From Pseudomonas sp. BP8 (lineage in GTDB: Bacteria; Pseudomonadota; Gammaproteobacteria; Pseudomonadales; Pseudomonadaceae): a DNA stretch of 64,000 nucleotides. The notes below the pieces were generated by a model. It saw only the letters and a program-made list of their open reading frames with translations, was not told where the DNA came from and did no database searches. Positions 8,407 to 15,816 of the stretch are shown piece by piece. The stretch lies in contig NZ_JAGINK010000001.1 in assembly GCF_017875955.1 (NCBI RefSeq), positions 4,060,501 through 4,124,500 on the forward strand, in the 5' to 3' direction. How positions within the stretch are numbered: position 1 is the stretch's first letter; the number at the start of each line of letters is the position of its first letter. Made by a program: the position numbers and the translations under genes.

Positions 8407-9996
8407 TCACGGCGTTGCCACAGGCGTCGCAGCGTTCACCGGTACCGCCAGTTGCAGCACCTCATTGGTGTACGCCCACGCTTTCTCGACCTCGTCCGGA
8501 TGATCATTCAGGCGCATCCCGTAGGATGGAATGATTTCGTGCAGTTTGGCCTGCCACGGCGCCGAGGCCATCTTGTCCTTGAACACCTTCTGCATCAGGT
8601 CGAGCATGATCGGAGGCGCCGTCGAAGCGCCCGGCGAAGCACCGAGCAAGCCGGCAATGCTGCCATCCTTGGAGGCGACCACTTCGGTACCCAGCTTCAG
8701 CACCCCGCCCAGGTCCTTGTCCTTCTTGATGATCTGCACCCGCTGGCCAGCCTGCCACAGCCGCCAGTCCTCCTGCTTGGCATTGGGGAAATAGGTCTTC
8801 AGCGCGTCAAAGCGATCATCGTCCGATTGCAACACCTGGCCGACCAGGTACTGCACCAGATCAAACTCACGCACGCCCACGCGCATCATCGGCCAGACAT
8901 TGTGGGTAGACATGCTGGCGAACAGATCGAGCAACGAGCCCTCTTTGAGGAACTTGGTGGAGAACGTGGCAAACGGGCCAAACAGGATCACCTGCTTGCC
9001 ATCGAGCACTCGCGTATCCAGGTGCGGCACCGACATCGGCGGCGCACCGGTCGAGGCGATGCCATACGCCTTGGCCATGTGCCGCTTGGCAATCGTTGGG
9101 TTGTCGGTCACAAGGAACGAGCCACCGACCGGGAAGCCAGCGTAGTCCTTCGCTTCGTCGATACCGGCCTTTTGCAGCAGTGGCAGCGCCGCGCCGCCTG
9201 CGCCGATGAACAGGAACTTGGTGTCAGTGGCGGCTTTGCTGCCGTCCTTGAGGTTTTTGTATTCGACGTGCCAGGAGCCATCGTCGTTGCGGCTGATGTC
9301 CTCGACCTCGCTCGACAGCTTCAAGTCGAAATTCGGCCGGGTTTGCAGGTAGCCCACGTACTGGCGAGTGATCTCACCGAAGTTGACGTCGGTGCCGATC
9401 GGCGTCCAGGTCACGGCAAGCTTCTGATTGGGGTCGCGGCCTTCCATCATCAGCGGCACCCATTGCTTGATCTGCCCTGGGTCTTCGGAATATTGCATGG
9501 GGCGGAACAACGGGCTTGCCTGCAGCGCCTCATAGCGTTTTTTCAGGAAGCGGATGTTGTCATCGCCCCAGACAAAACTCATGTGCGGCGTGGCATTGAT
9601 GAACGAGCGTGGGTTCTTCAGGACTCCGCTCTTGACCTGCCAGGCGAGAAACTGCCGAGTGATCTGGAACGACTCGTTGATCTCTATCGCCTTGCTGATG
9701 TCGATCTTGCCGTCTTTCTCGGGCGTGTAGTTCAGTTCGGCCAATGCCGAGTGGCCGGTACCGGCGTTGTTCCAGCCGTTGGAGCTTTCTTCGGCCACCT
9801 TGTCCAGGCGCTCGACCATCTGCATCGACCAGCCCGGCTCGAGTTCATTGAGCCAGATGGCCAGGGTCGAGCTCATGATGCCACCGCCCACCAACAGCAC
9901 ATCGACCCGCTTGGTGTCCGCCGCCTGGGCGTTGAGCATACCCAAAGTCAGGGTCATGCCGGCCAGTGCCAGTTTTGATTTGATCGTGATGTTCAT
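8407..9996 (-). CDS. mqo: Malate:quinone oxidoreductase with an export-like leader
   Basis: 529 aa. The FAD-binding start VDVLLVGGGIMSSTLAIWL is followed by family hallmarks (SSNGWNNAGTGHSALAELNY, KSGVLKNPRSFINATPHMSF). The enzyme oxidises malate to oxaloacetate and passes electrons to quinone, and is normally a peripheral protein on the cytoplasmic face of the inner membrane. Here residues 1-26 (SKLALAGMTLTLGMLNAQA then AD) look like a signal peptide or membrane anchor. Pseudomonads usually have several Mqo paralogues, and this is likely one of the leader-bearing ones. It is divergent from the LexA-boxed operon, with about 220 bp between. Confidence 0.93.
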   Translation of the reverse strand: MNITIKSKLALAGMTLTLGMLNAQAADTKRVDVLLVGGGIMSSTLAIWLNELEPGWSMQMVERLDKVAEESSNGWNNAGTGHSALAELNYTPEKDGKIDISKAIEINESFQITRQFLAWQVKSGVLKNPRSFINATPHMSFVWGDDNIRFLKKRYEALQASPLFRPMQYSEDPGQIKQWVPLMMEGRDPNQKLAVTWTPIGTDVNFGEITRQYVGYLQTRPNFDLKLSSEVEDISRNDDGSWHVEYKNLKDGSKAATDTKFLFIGAGGAALPLLQKAGIDEAKDYAGFPVGGSFLVTDNPTIAKRHMAKAYGIASTGAPPMSVPHLDTRVLDGKQVILFGPFATFSTKFLKEGSLLDLFASMSTHNVWPMMRVGVREFDLVQYLVGQVLQSDDDRFDALKTYFPNAKQEDWRLWQAGQRVQIIKKDKDLGGVLKLGTEVVASKDGSIAGLLGASPGASTAPPIMLDLMQKVFKDKMASAPWQAKLHEIIPSYGMRLNDHPDEVEKAWAYTNEVLQLAVPVNAATPVATP

Positions 9997-10160
9997 GTCT
10001 TCTCCTGCGAGGCGCTGCGGGCCTCGATCTGCTCTGCGTGGGGCTCCATGCCGTGCTCCGTCAGATTTAACCTGGGTTCAAGCTTAGCTGAGCAATTCGC
10101 TCGGGCATTGCCAGGAACGGCGCCTCCCCGCGAAAGGCTCACCCAGACGACCACAGGCAC

Positions 10161-10189
10161 TTGCAACAAACACCATCTGCAAATACTGT
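10161..10189 (+). promoter_or_regulatory. Possible sigma-70 promoter of the rSAM operon
   Basis: TTGCAA at 10161-10166 and TACTGT at 10184-10189 are 17 bp apart. The -10 candidate coincides with the left arm of the LexA box, an arrangement in which LexA would block the promoter. The -10 match is weak, so this is tentative. Confidence 0.4.
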
Positions 10190-10203
10190 ATGAATATTCA
10201 GTA
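10184..10203. promoter_or_regulatory. LexA (SOS) box upstream of the rSAM/DUF4130 operon
   Basis: The 20-mer TACTGTATGAATATTCAGTA matches the E. coli-type SOS consensus TACTGTATATATATACAGTA at 17 of 20 positions, with CTGT...CAG arms at the right spacing. The wider segment (10182-10205) has arms AATACTG and CAGTATT. It ends 15 bp before the ATG of the radical SAM gene. It predicts repression by LexA and induction on DNA damage. Confidence 0.75.
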
Positions 10204-10218
10204 TTTCGAGTAGCCCAC

Positions 10219-11439
10219 ATGCAGCTCATCGCCAAACTCGGCATCCTCGCCGATGCCGCCAAGTACGACGCATCGTGCGCCAGCAGCGGCGCACCCAAGC
10301 GCAGCTCGCGCGGTCGCGACGGGCTGGGCGCCACCGACGGCATGGGCATCTGCCACAGCTATACGCCCGATGGTCGCTGCGTCTCGCTGCTTAAAGTGCT
10401 GCTCACCAACTTCTGCCTGTACGACTGCCAATACTGCGTCAACCGCCGCTCGAGCAACGTGCCACGCGCGCGTTTCACCCCCGAGGAAGTGGTGCGCTTG
10501 ACCCTGGATTTCTACCGGCGCAACTGCATCAGTGGGTTGTTTCTCAGCTCGGGCATCATCCGTTCGGCCGACTACACCATGGAGCAGCTGATTCAGGTTG
10601 CACGGCTGCTTCGTGAAGAACACGAGTTTCGCGGTTATATCCACCTCAAGACCATTCCCGATGCCGATCCGCTGTTGATCGAAGAGGCTGGCCGTCTGGC
10701 CGACCGCCTGAGCGTCAACGTCGAACTGCCGACCGATGCCAGCCTCAAGCGCCTGGCGCCGGAAAAACACGCGCACACCATTCGCCAGGCAATGGGCACT
10801 ATCCACCGCGGTCAGCTGGCCGTTGCTGGCGAACCACGCGCGCCACGCTTCACCCCGGCCGGGCAAAGTACCCAGGTGATCGTGGGCGCCGACGACACCG
10901 ATGACCGCACCCTGCTGGGTAATGCCGAATCCCTGTATCAAGGCTATGGCCTCAAGCGCGTCTACTACTCAGCGTTCAGCCCGATCCCGGACAGCCCCGA
11001 CAGCGTCCCCCTGGCCGCACCACCGCTGCTGCGCGAGCACCGCCTGTACCAGGCCGACTTCCTCATGCGCGGCTATGGCTACAAGGCTGGCGAGCTGTTC
11101 AGCCAGGCCGCCAACCTGGCCTTGGACATCGATCCCAAGCTTGCCTGGGCACTGGCCAATCGCGAGGTTTTCCCGCTGGACGTGAACCGTGCCGAGCCGG
11201 CCCTGCTGGCGCGCATCCCGGGTATTGGCCTGCGTAGCGTCGAGCGCCTGGTGGCGCTACGTCGCGAACGGCGCATCCGCTACGACGACCTGATCCAGCT
11301 GCGCTGCGTGCTGGACAAGGCGCGGCCATTCATCGTCACCAGCGATTACCGCCCTGCCCAGTCTGAACTGCGCAGCGGTTTGCTGCGCGAGCGCCTGCGT
11401 GAACCACAAGCGCCGGTGCAGATGGGGCTGTGGGGATGA
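10219..11439 (+). CDS. Putative DNA modification/repair radical SAM protein (TIGR03916 type)
   Basis: 406 aa from the ATG at 10219, which directly follows the LexA box; the frame upstream is not family-like. The radical SAM cluster motif is canonical: C66-x3-C70-x2-C73 in NFCLYDCQYCVNRR. Near residues 318-372 is a helix-hairpin-helix segment (LLARIPGIGLRSVERLV), typical of DNA-binding repair proteins. Members of this family are paired with a DUF4130 partner, and DNA repair or modification has been proposed without a known reaction. It is translationally coupled to the next gene. SOS control is inferred from the operator. Confidence 0.9.
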   Translation: MQLIAKLGILADAAKYDASCASSGAPKRSSRGRDGLGATDGMGICHSYTPDGRCVSLLKVLLTNFCLYDCQYCVNRRSSNVPRARFTPEEVVRLTLDFYRRNCISGLFLSSGIIRSADYTMEQLIQVARLLREEHEFRGYIHLKTIPDADPLLIEEAGRLADRLSVNVELPTDASLKRLAPEKHAHTIRQAMGTIHRGQLAVAGEPRAPRFTPAGQSTQVIVGADDTDDRTLLGNAESLYQGYGLKRVYYSAFSPIPDSPDSVPLAAPPLLREHRLYQADFLMRGYGYKAGELFSQAANLALDIDPKLAWALANREVFPLDVNRAEPALLARIPGIGLRSVERLVALRRERRIRYDDLIQLRCVLDKARPFIVTSDYRPAQSELRSGLLRERLREPQAPVQMGLWG

Positions 11440-12293
11440 TTGCGCTCGACTGCGACGGGCATTTCAGCACCTGGCGCGAACAGGCGCGGCGCCTGCTCGG
11501 GCATGGCATCGACCCTGCCCAGGTGAGCTGGGCGCAAGGCCCCATGGATGACTTGCTGGCAGTGCCGACGCCCTTGCCCGAGGGCCCCGGACCGTTTCGG
11601 GCGAAGGTACCCGCAGCCTTGCTGACCCTGCTTGAACAGGCCGCGCGCTATCGCGGCGAGCAGCGCTGGAACCTGCTCTATGAAGTGCTCTGGCGCGTCG
11701 CCCATGGCGATCGTACGGCCATGCTCGCCGGTGATCGCCTGGGCAGCGAACTGCACCGGCGGATCAAACAGGTCAGCCGCGAAGCGCATCATCTGCATGC
11801 CTTCGTCCGCTTCGTGCCCTTGCCCGAAGCGCTGGCGGCGCAATTGCAGCTGGACCTGGTGGCCTACCACGAGCCGGCGCATGACATCCTCGAAAGCGCC
11901 AGCGGCCACTTTGCCGATCGCCTGGGGCGGCAGCGCTGGTTGATCGCCACCGACCGTGATGCGGTGCGCTTCGATGGCCAGGCCTTGGACTACCATCGGC
12001 TCTGTCCTGAGCAGTGGCGGCAGTGGGCGCGGCATGCCGATGATCCGGGGGCGGACCTGTGGCGTACCTATTACCGGCATACCTTCAATCCGGCGCGGCT
12101 CAACCCCGACGCATTGCGCCTGCACATGCCTGGGCGGTTCTGGCGGCATTTGCCTGAAGGCATGCTGATTCCGCAGTTGATGGGCTTGGCGCGCCAGGGC
12201 AAGCAGCGCGATGGGCAGGCGGCGGAAGTGGCGCAACAGGTAGGCAAACGGATCAGTGCAAGCGTTGGTCCGGCTGATCGGTCTCAGGGTTGA
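11436..12293 (+). CDS. DUF4130 putative DNA metabolism protein (TIGR03915 type)
   Basis: About 285 aa. Its ATG overlaps the stop of the radical SAM gene (ATGA at 11436-11439); a GTG at 11430 is an alternative. Family-like stretches are VAHGDRTAMLAGDRLGSELHRRIKQVSREAHHLHAFVRF and a C-terminal TYYRHTFNPARLNPDALRLHMP. The family is found almost only beside TIGR03916 radical SAM proteins, sometimes fused to a uracil-DNA-glycosylase-like domain, which is absent here. The biochemical role is unknown. The pairing and the SOS box together suggest one DNA-damage function. Confidence 0.88.
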   Translation: MIALDCDGHFSTWREQARRLLGHGIDPAQVSWAQGPMDDLLAVPTPLPEGPGPFRAKVPAALLTLLEQAARYRGEQRWNLLYEVLWRVAHGDRTAMLAGDRLGSELHRRIKQVSREAHHLHAFVRFVPLPEALAAQLQLDLVAYHEPAHDILESASGHFADRLGRQRWLIATDRDAVRFDGQALDYHRLCPEQWRQWARHADDPGADLWRTYYRHTFNPARLNPDALRLHMPGRFWRHLPEGMLIPQLMGLARQGKQRDGQAAEVAQQVGKRISASVGPADRSQG

Positions 12294-12342
12294 TTTGAAC
12301 GTGGGGGCGCTTAGCGCCTAAACCTGAAAGTTGGCGCGTTCA

Positions 12343-12402
12343 CTGTGGGAGCGGCCTTGTGTCGCGAAATGAGGGCGCAGCCCTCACCGGCATCACCTCC
12401 AG
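12343..12402. repeat. Second-type REP-like palindrome, copy 2
   Basis: Almost identical over about 60 bp to 2987-3048, including the stem GAGGGCGCAGCCCTC and the tail CACCGGCATCACCTCCAG. Confidence 0.85.
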
Positions 12403-12539
12403 ATACGATCCGTTCGCCCACTGCAATCCGGTCACGGCTACCTTGGGTTCATCTCTCCAATTGCGCCAAACAACCGTGCAGGTCTGGTAAGGACAACTGG
12501 CGATTACCCGCATTGGGAATTTTTTTGGTTGTGAGTCAG

Positions 12540-12591
12540 CTGGTGAGGGCTTCGCCCTCATTTCGCGACACAAGCCCGCTCCCACAGCGAT
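12540..12591. repeat. Second-type REP-like palindrome, inverted copy
   Basis: Contains GAGGGCTTCGCCCTC and TTTCGCGACACAAGCCCGCT, the reverse orientation of the element at 12343-12402, with GTGAGGGC arms conserved. Confidence 0.8.
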
Positions 12592-12790
12592 CGCGCTCAC
12601 TTTTAGGTTTGGTGCAGGACAGAATTTGCCACAGAGGGCGGTGCTGCTTTTGCCCGCGAAAATGCCAAAATCGCCACTCACAGGCGTCCAGCCAGCTCTA
12701 AAAACCATCCATTTGCATCACAAATGTGAAAAATTCATCAAAAAAATTGGCGCGCTGGTCTTTTTTGCTGCGACAAATCCTGACACACTA

Positions 12791-12808
12791 ATTGCTAATC
12801 ATTCTCAG
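12791..12808. promoter_or_regulatory. Fur-box-like sequence
   Basis: ATTGCTAATCATTCTCAG resembles the Fur consensus GATAATGATAATCATTATC, with the central TAATCATT intact. It lies 42 bp before the start of the siderophore-receptor gene. Iron-responsive repression is inferred from this match and from the gene product. Confidence 0.6.
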
Positions 12809-12850
12809 ACGCAGAATTATTTGCTATCAATTGGTCAGGAACCGCTGCTC

Positions 12851-15040
12851 ATGTCGCGCCCCTCTTCGCAACGCCGCTTCAGCCCCTCACGCAATTTACT
12901 GGCAGCTGCTATCTGCATGGCCACGATGGCCCCGGCAATGGCTGACGATGCCGCAAAGCCCAAGGAAGCGGCGCAAGCGAACCCAGCAGTCATGGAACTC
13001 GGTGCCATCGAGGTCAGTTCCGACGCGCTGGGCAGCACCACTGAGGGCACCCGCTCGTACACCACGGGCTCCATGTCGACCGCGACCAAACTGCCCATGA
13101 GCATGCGCGAGACGCCGCAAGCGGTAACCGTGATCACCCGCCAGCGCATGGATGACCAGGCAATGACCAGCGTCAACGATGTGGTCAAGGCGACCCCCGG
13201 GCTGTTTCTTGATGTATCCAGCGGCCCTGGCCGGCAAGCCTACTCAGCGCGGGGCTTCGACATCGACAACCTGATGTACGACGGCATCCCCACGGGCTAT
13301 ACCGGCTGGGTAATCGGGGCGCAGCCCAACCTGGCGATGTTCGATCGGGTTGAAGTGGTGCGCGGGGCGACCGGCCTGGTGACAGGTTCCGGCAACCCGT
13401 CGGCGGCTATCAACTTTGTTCGCAAGCGTCCGCTGGCCGAGCAGAAAGTCACCCTCACCGGCGCCGCTGGCAGCTGGGACAACTACCGCGGCGAGATCGA
13501 CGCCTCCAGCCCGCTCAACGACAGCGGCACCCTGCGCGGGCGAGTGGTGGCGTCCTACAACGACAGCAACAGTTTCATCGACAACGTCGAAGAAAATCAC
13601 GGCCTGTTCTACGCAGTCACCGAGGCAGACCTGGGCGAGGACACGACCCTGACCTTTGGCTTCTCCAATCAAAAGGACAAGACCAATTACTTCTGGGGTG
13701 CCTCGATGGTCGGCCTTGACGGCCATCACCTCGACCTGCCGCGGTCGTACAACCCAGGCACTGACTGGGAGAACAAAGACCAGGAAAACAACACCGTGTT
13801 CGCCGAAGTTCGCCAGCGTCTGGCCAACGACTGGAAGCTGCAGGTCAACGCCAACTACACCGAGCAGGATGCCCTGTTCTCGGGCTCCTATCAGTCGCGT
13901 TGGGCGCAGGATCAATCACTGGGCCGGACCGTCTACCAAGCCTCCTACGATCAGAAACAGGCAGGCGTGGACGCCTTTGCCAGTGGCCCGTTTCAAGCGT
14001 TCGGACGCACCCATGAACTGGTGGTCGGGGCGAGTCGACGCATGGTCGATATGACCGAGCACGACTACAGCCCGTATGACACCAACTGGCCACTCAATGG
14101 CGGTAAGCCAGACTTCGTTCGCACAGACGACATCCGCGATGTCATCACCCAGGATGGCGTGTACATGACGACCCGTCTGAGCCTGGCCGACCCGCTGAAG
14201 TTGATCCTGGGTGGCCGTCTCGATTGGTACGACTATGACCTGCATGGCGGCGATGACGCTTCGGACTACAAAGTCACCCGCAACGTGACCAAGTACGCCG
14301 GCCTGGTCTACGAACTGGATGAACATCACTCGGTCTACCTGAGCTACAGCGACATCTTCACCCCGCAAACCTCCAAGGACACCTCGGGCTCACCGCTCAA
14401 GCCGATCGTGGGCAAGAACTACGAGATCGGTATCAAAGGCGAGTACTTCGACGGCGCCCTGAACGCCAGCATGGCCGTGTTCCGAGTAGACCAGGAAAAC
14501 CGTGCAACGCAGATATTCGTAGAGAACTGCCCGCAGCTTTCCTGCTACGAGGCCTCGGGTGAAATCCGCAGCCAGGGTATCGACCTCGAATTGCAGGGCG
14601 CCCTGACCGACAACTGGCAGATTGGCGCCGGCTATACCTACGCCCGCCTGCACACGATCAAGGATGCCGCCAACCCGGAGAAGGTCAACCAGAAGTACGA
14701 CTCGGATACGCCTGAGCACCTGTTCAAGTTGTCCACCACTTACCACTTCCAAGGCCCGCTGGAGAAGCTGCGCATTGGCGGTAACGTGTACTGGCAGAGC
14801 CGCATGTACAACGATTTCGAGGTGGCGGACGGCAGCAACTACCGGCTTGAACAGGGCGCCTACGCGGTCACCGACCTCATGGCCGGCTACCGCGTAAACC
14901 AGCACCTGGACCTGCAGCTCAACGCCAACAATATCTTTGATCGGAAGTACTACTCGTCCATCTCCAATTCGTGGCAGTACGGCGGCGATACCTATGGCAA
15001 CCCGCGCAACATGATGCTGACCGCCAAATACAGCTTCTGA
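12851..15040 (+). CDS. TonB-dependent siderophore receptor
   Basis: 729 aa from the ATG at 12851 (AGGA 11 nt upstream). Residues 1-34 form a signal peptide ending PAMA-DD. The plug domain follows (LPMSMRETPQAVTVITRQRM, RQAYSARGFDIDNLMYDGIP, VVRGATGLVTGSGNPSAAIN). The rest is a beta-barrel ending LTAKYSF with the C-terminal aromatic residue needed for outer-membrane insertion. The plug resembles ferric-pyoverdine/coprogen (FpvA, FhuE) receptors. There is no N-terminal STN signalling domain, so it is probably not a sigma/anti-sigma transducer, and none is encoded nearby. A Fur-like box precedes it. The ligand cannot be decided. Confidence 0.93.
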   Translation: MSRPSSQRRFSPSRNLLAAAICMATMAPAMADDAAKPKEAAQANPAVMELGAIEVSSDALGSTTEGTRSYTTGSMSTATKLPMSMRETPQAVTVITRQRMDDQAMTSVNDVVKATPGLFLDVSSGPGRQAYSARGFDIDNLMYDGIPTGYTGWVIGAQPNLAMFDRVEVVRGATGLVTGSGNPSAAINFVRKRPLAEQKVTLTGAAGSWDNYRGEIDASSPLNDSGTLRGRVVASYNDSNSFIDNVEENHGLFYAVTEADLGEDTTLTFGFSNQKDKTNYFWGASMVGLDGHHLDLPRSYNPGTDWENKDQENNTVFAEVRQRLANDWKLQVNANYTEQDALFSGSYQSRWAQDQSLGRTVYQASYDQKQAGVDAFASGPFQAFGRTHELVVGASRRMVDMTEHDYSPYDTNWPLNGGKPDFVRTDDIRDVITQDGVYMTTRLSLADPLKLILGGRLDWYDYDLHGGDDASDYKVTRNVTKYAGLVYELDEHHSVYLSYSDIFTPQTSKDTSGSPLKPIVGKNYEIGIKGEYFDGALNASMAVFRVDQENRATQIFVENCPQLSCYEASGEIRSQGIDLELQGALTDNWQIGAGYTYARLHTIKDAANPEKVNQKYDSDTPEHLFKLSTTYHFQGPLEKLRIGGNVYWQSRMYNDFEVADGSNYRLEQGAYAVTDLMAGYRVNQHLDLQLNANNIFDRKYYSSISNSWQYGGDTYGNPRNMMLTAKYSF

Positions 15041-15110
15041 TTCCTACACCCTGCCCGCCTGCGCAAGGACGCGCAGCGCTGGAATCCTCCAGCGACCTCG
15101 ATACGCCTAC

Positions 15111-15575
15111 TCAGGCAGCCCGCCGATCGCCTTTGAGCAGCTTCTTCTGGGCCTGCATCGCCTGCCCGAGCTTGTCCAGCATCGCTTTGTCGAACAACTC
15201 CTTGGCCCGCGGAAACAGCTCACTCTCCTCTTCCTCAATGTGATGCTCGAGCAGTTCCTTGAGCACCTTCACCCGCCCGGAAAACTCCAGGGTATCGGGT
15301 TGAGTGTGCAGCAGGTCAGGTAGCACCAAGGCGTCGACGGTGCGGTGTTCTTCCTTGGCTTCGTAATACATCTTGGCGTCTTCCTTGTCGCCGGCCTGCT
15401 TCAACGCCGGGTAGAGGATGTCTTCCTCGATGGCGGTATGCACCTGCAGCTCATGTTCCAGGCGCGCCAGTAGCTCGGCGCGCTTCTTCAGGGCGCGTTC
15501 GGTCGTCGCGGACAGTTCTTCAAGAAGCTTCTTGACGGTCTTGTGGTCATTGACCAGCAGTTCGATAGCGTTCAT
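15111..15575 (-). CDS. Hemerythrin HHE-domain protein
   Basis: 154 aa, cytoplasmic. His and carboxylate ligands of a diiron four-helix bundle are visible in NDHKTVKKLL, HTAIEEDILYP, KEEHRTVD and HHIEEEESELFPRA. HHE proteins bind O2 or act in iron, oxygen or nitric-oxide stress responses. Monocistronic and convergent with the TonB-dependent receptor gene. The specific role is unknown. Confidence 0.92.
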   Translation of the reverse strand: MNAIELLVNDHKTVKKLLEELSATTERALKKRAELLARLEHELQVHTAIEEDILYPALKQAGDKEDAKMYYEAKEEHRTVDALVLPDLLHTQPDTLEFSGRVKVLKELLEHHIEEEESELFPRAKELFDKAMLDKLGQAMQAQKKLLKGDRRAA

Positions 15576-15736
15576 TCAGCACCTCATCAGTACCGGTTTA
15601 AACAGGGACTTGCCAGTGGTGGAGTCAGATGCTGTGGGCGAGGTTCAACAGCGTTGACGGTCGGCTGACGAGTTGCGTCTGCTCCGCCCGCAGCGCACCT
15701 TCGAAAGGCGGTGCCATCCACCACCGTGGCCGGACC

Positions 15737-15760
15737 GGCCTCTTCGCCGGGCAAGCCCTA
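15737..15760. repeat. Truncated REP element
   Basis: GGCCTCTTCGCCGGGCAAGCCC matches the left half of the REP at 797-829 with one change, then stops before the CTCCTACAGG half. It lies between the hemerythrin gene and the uvrA-like gene. Confidence 0.6.
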
Positions 15761-15816
15761 ATGCTGTTCACTTAAGAACGCGCTAAGGTAGAACCTTTCC
15801 CCTCAAGGACAACGTC

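Larger units (their letters stand above)
12294..12790. other. Intergenic region with two REP-like palindromes
   Basis: No supported gene in this stretch. It holds a direct copy of the second-type REP (12343-12402) and an inverted copy (12540-12591), which flank about 140 bp without recognisable structure. The part after 12690 is AT-rich and probably carries the promoter of the TonB-dependent receptor. Confidence 0.7.

Noticed and set aside
8452..9978. 508-aa open frame opposite mqo
   Set aside because: It is the antisense shadow of a well-supported gene in GC-rich DNA; the translation has no recognisable domain and is His/Arg/Gln-rich like other shadows.
10048..10218. Upstream extension of the radical SAM frame
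   Set aside because: The extra 57 codons would read through the promoter and LexA box, and the family N-terminus begins MQLIAKLGIL.
15576..15816. LexA box upstream of the UvrA-like gene
   Set aside because: The only CTGT...ACAG pair found has a 12-bp gap instead of 8, so no SOS control is claimed for this gene.
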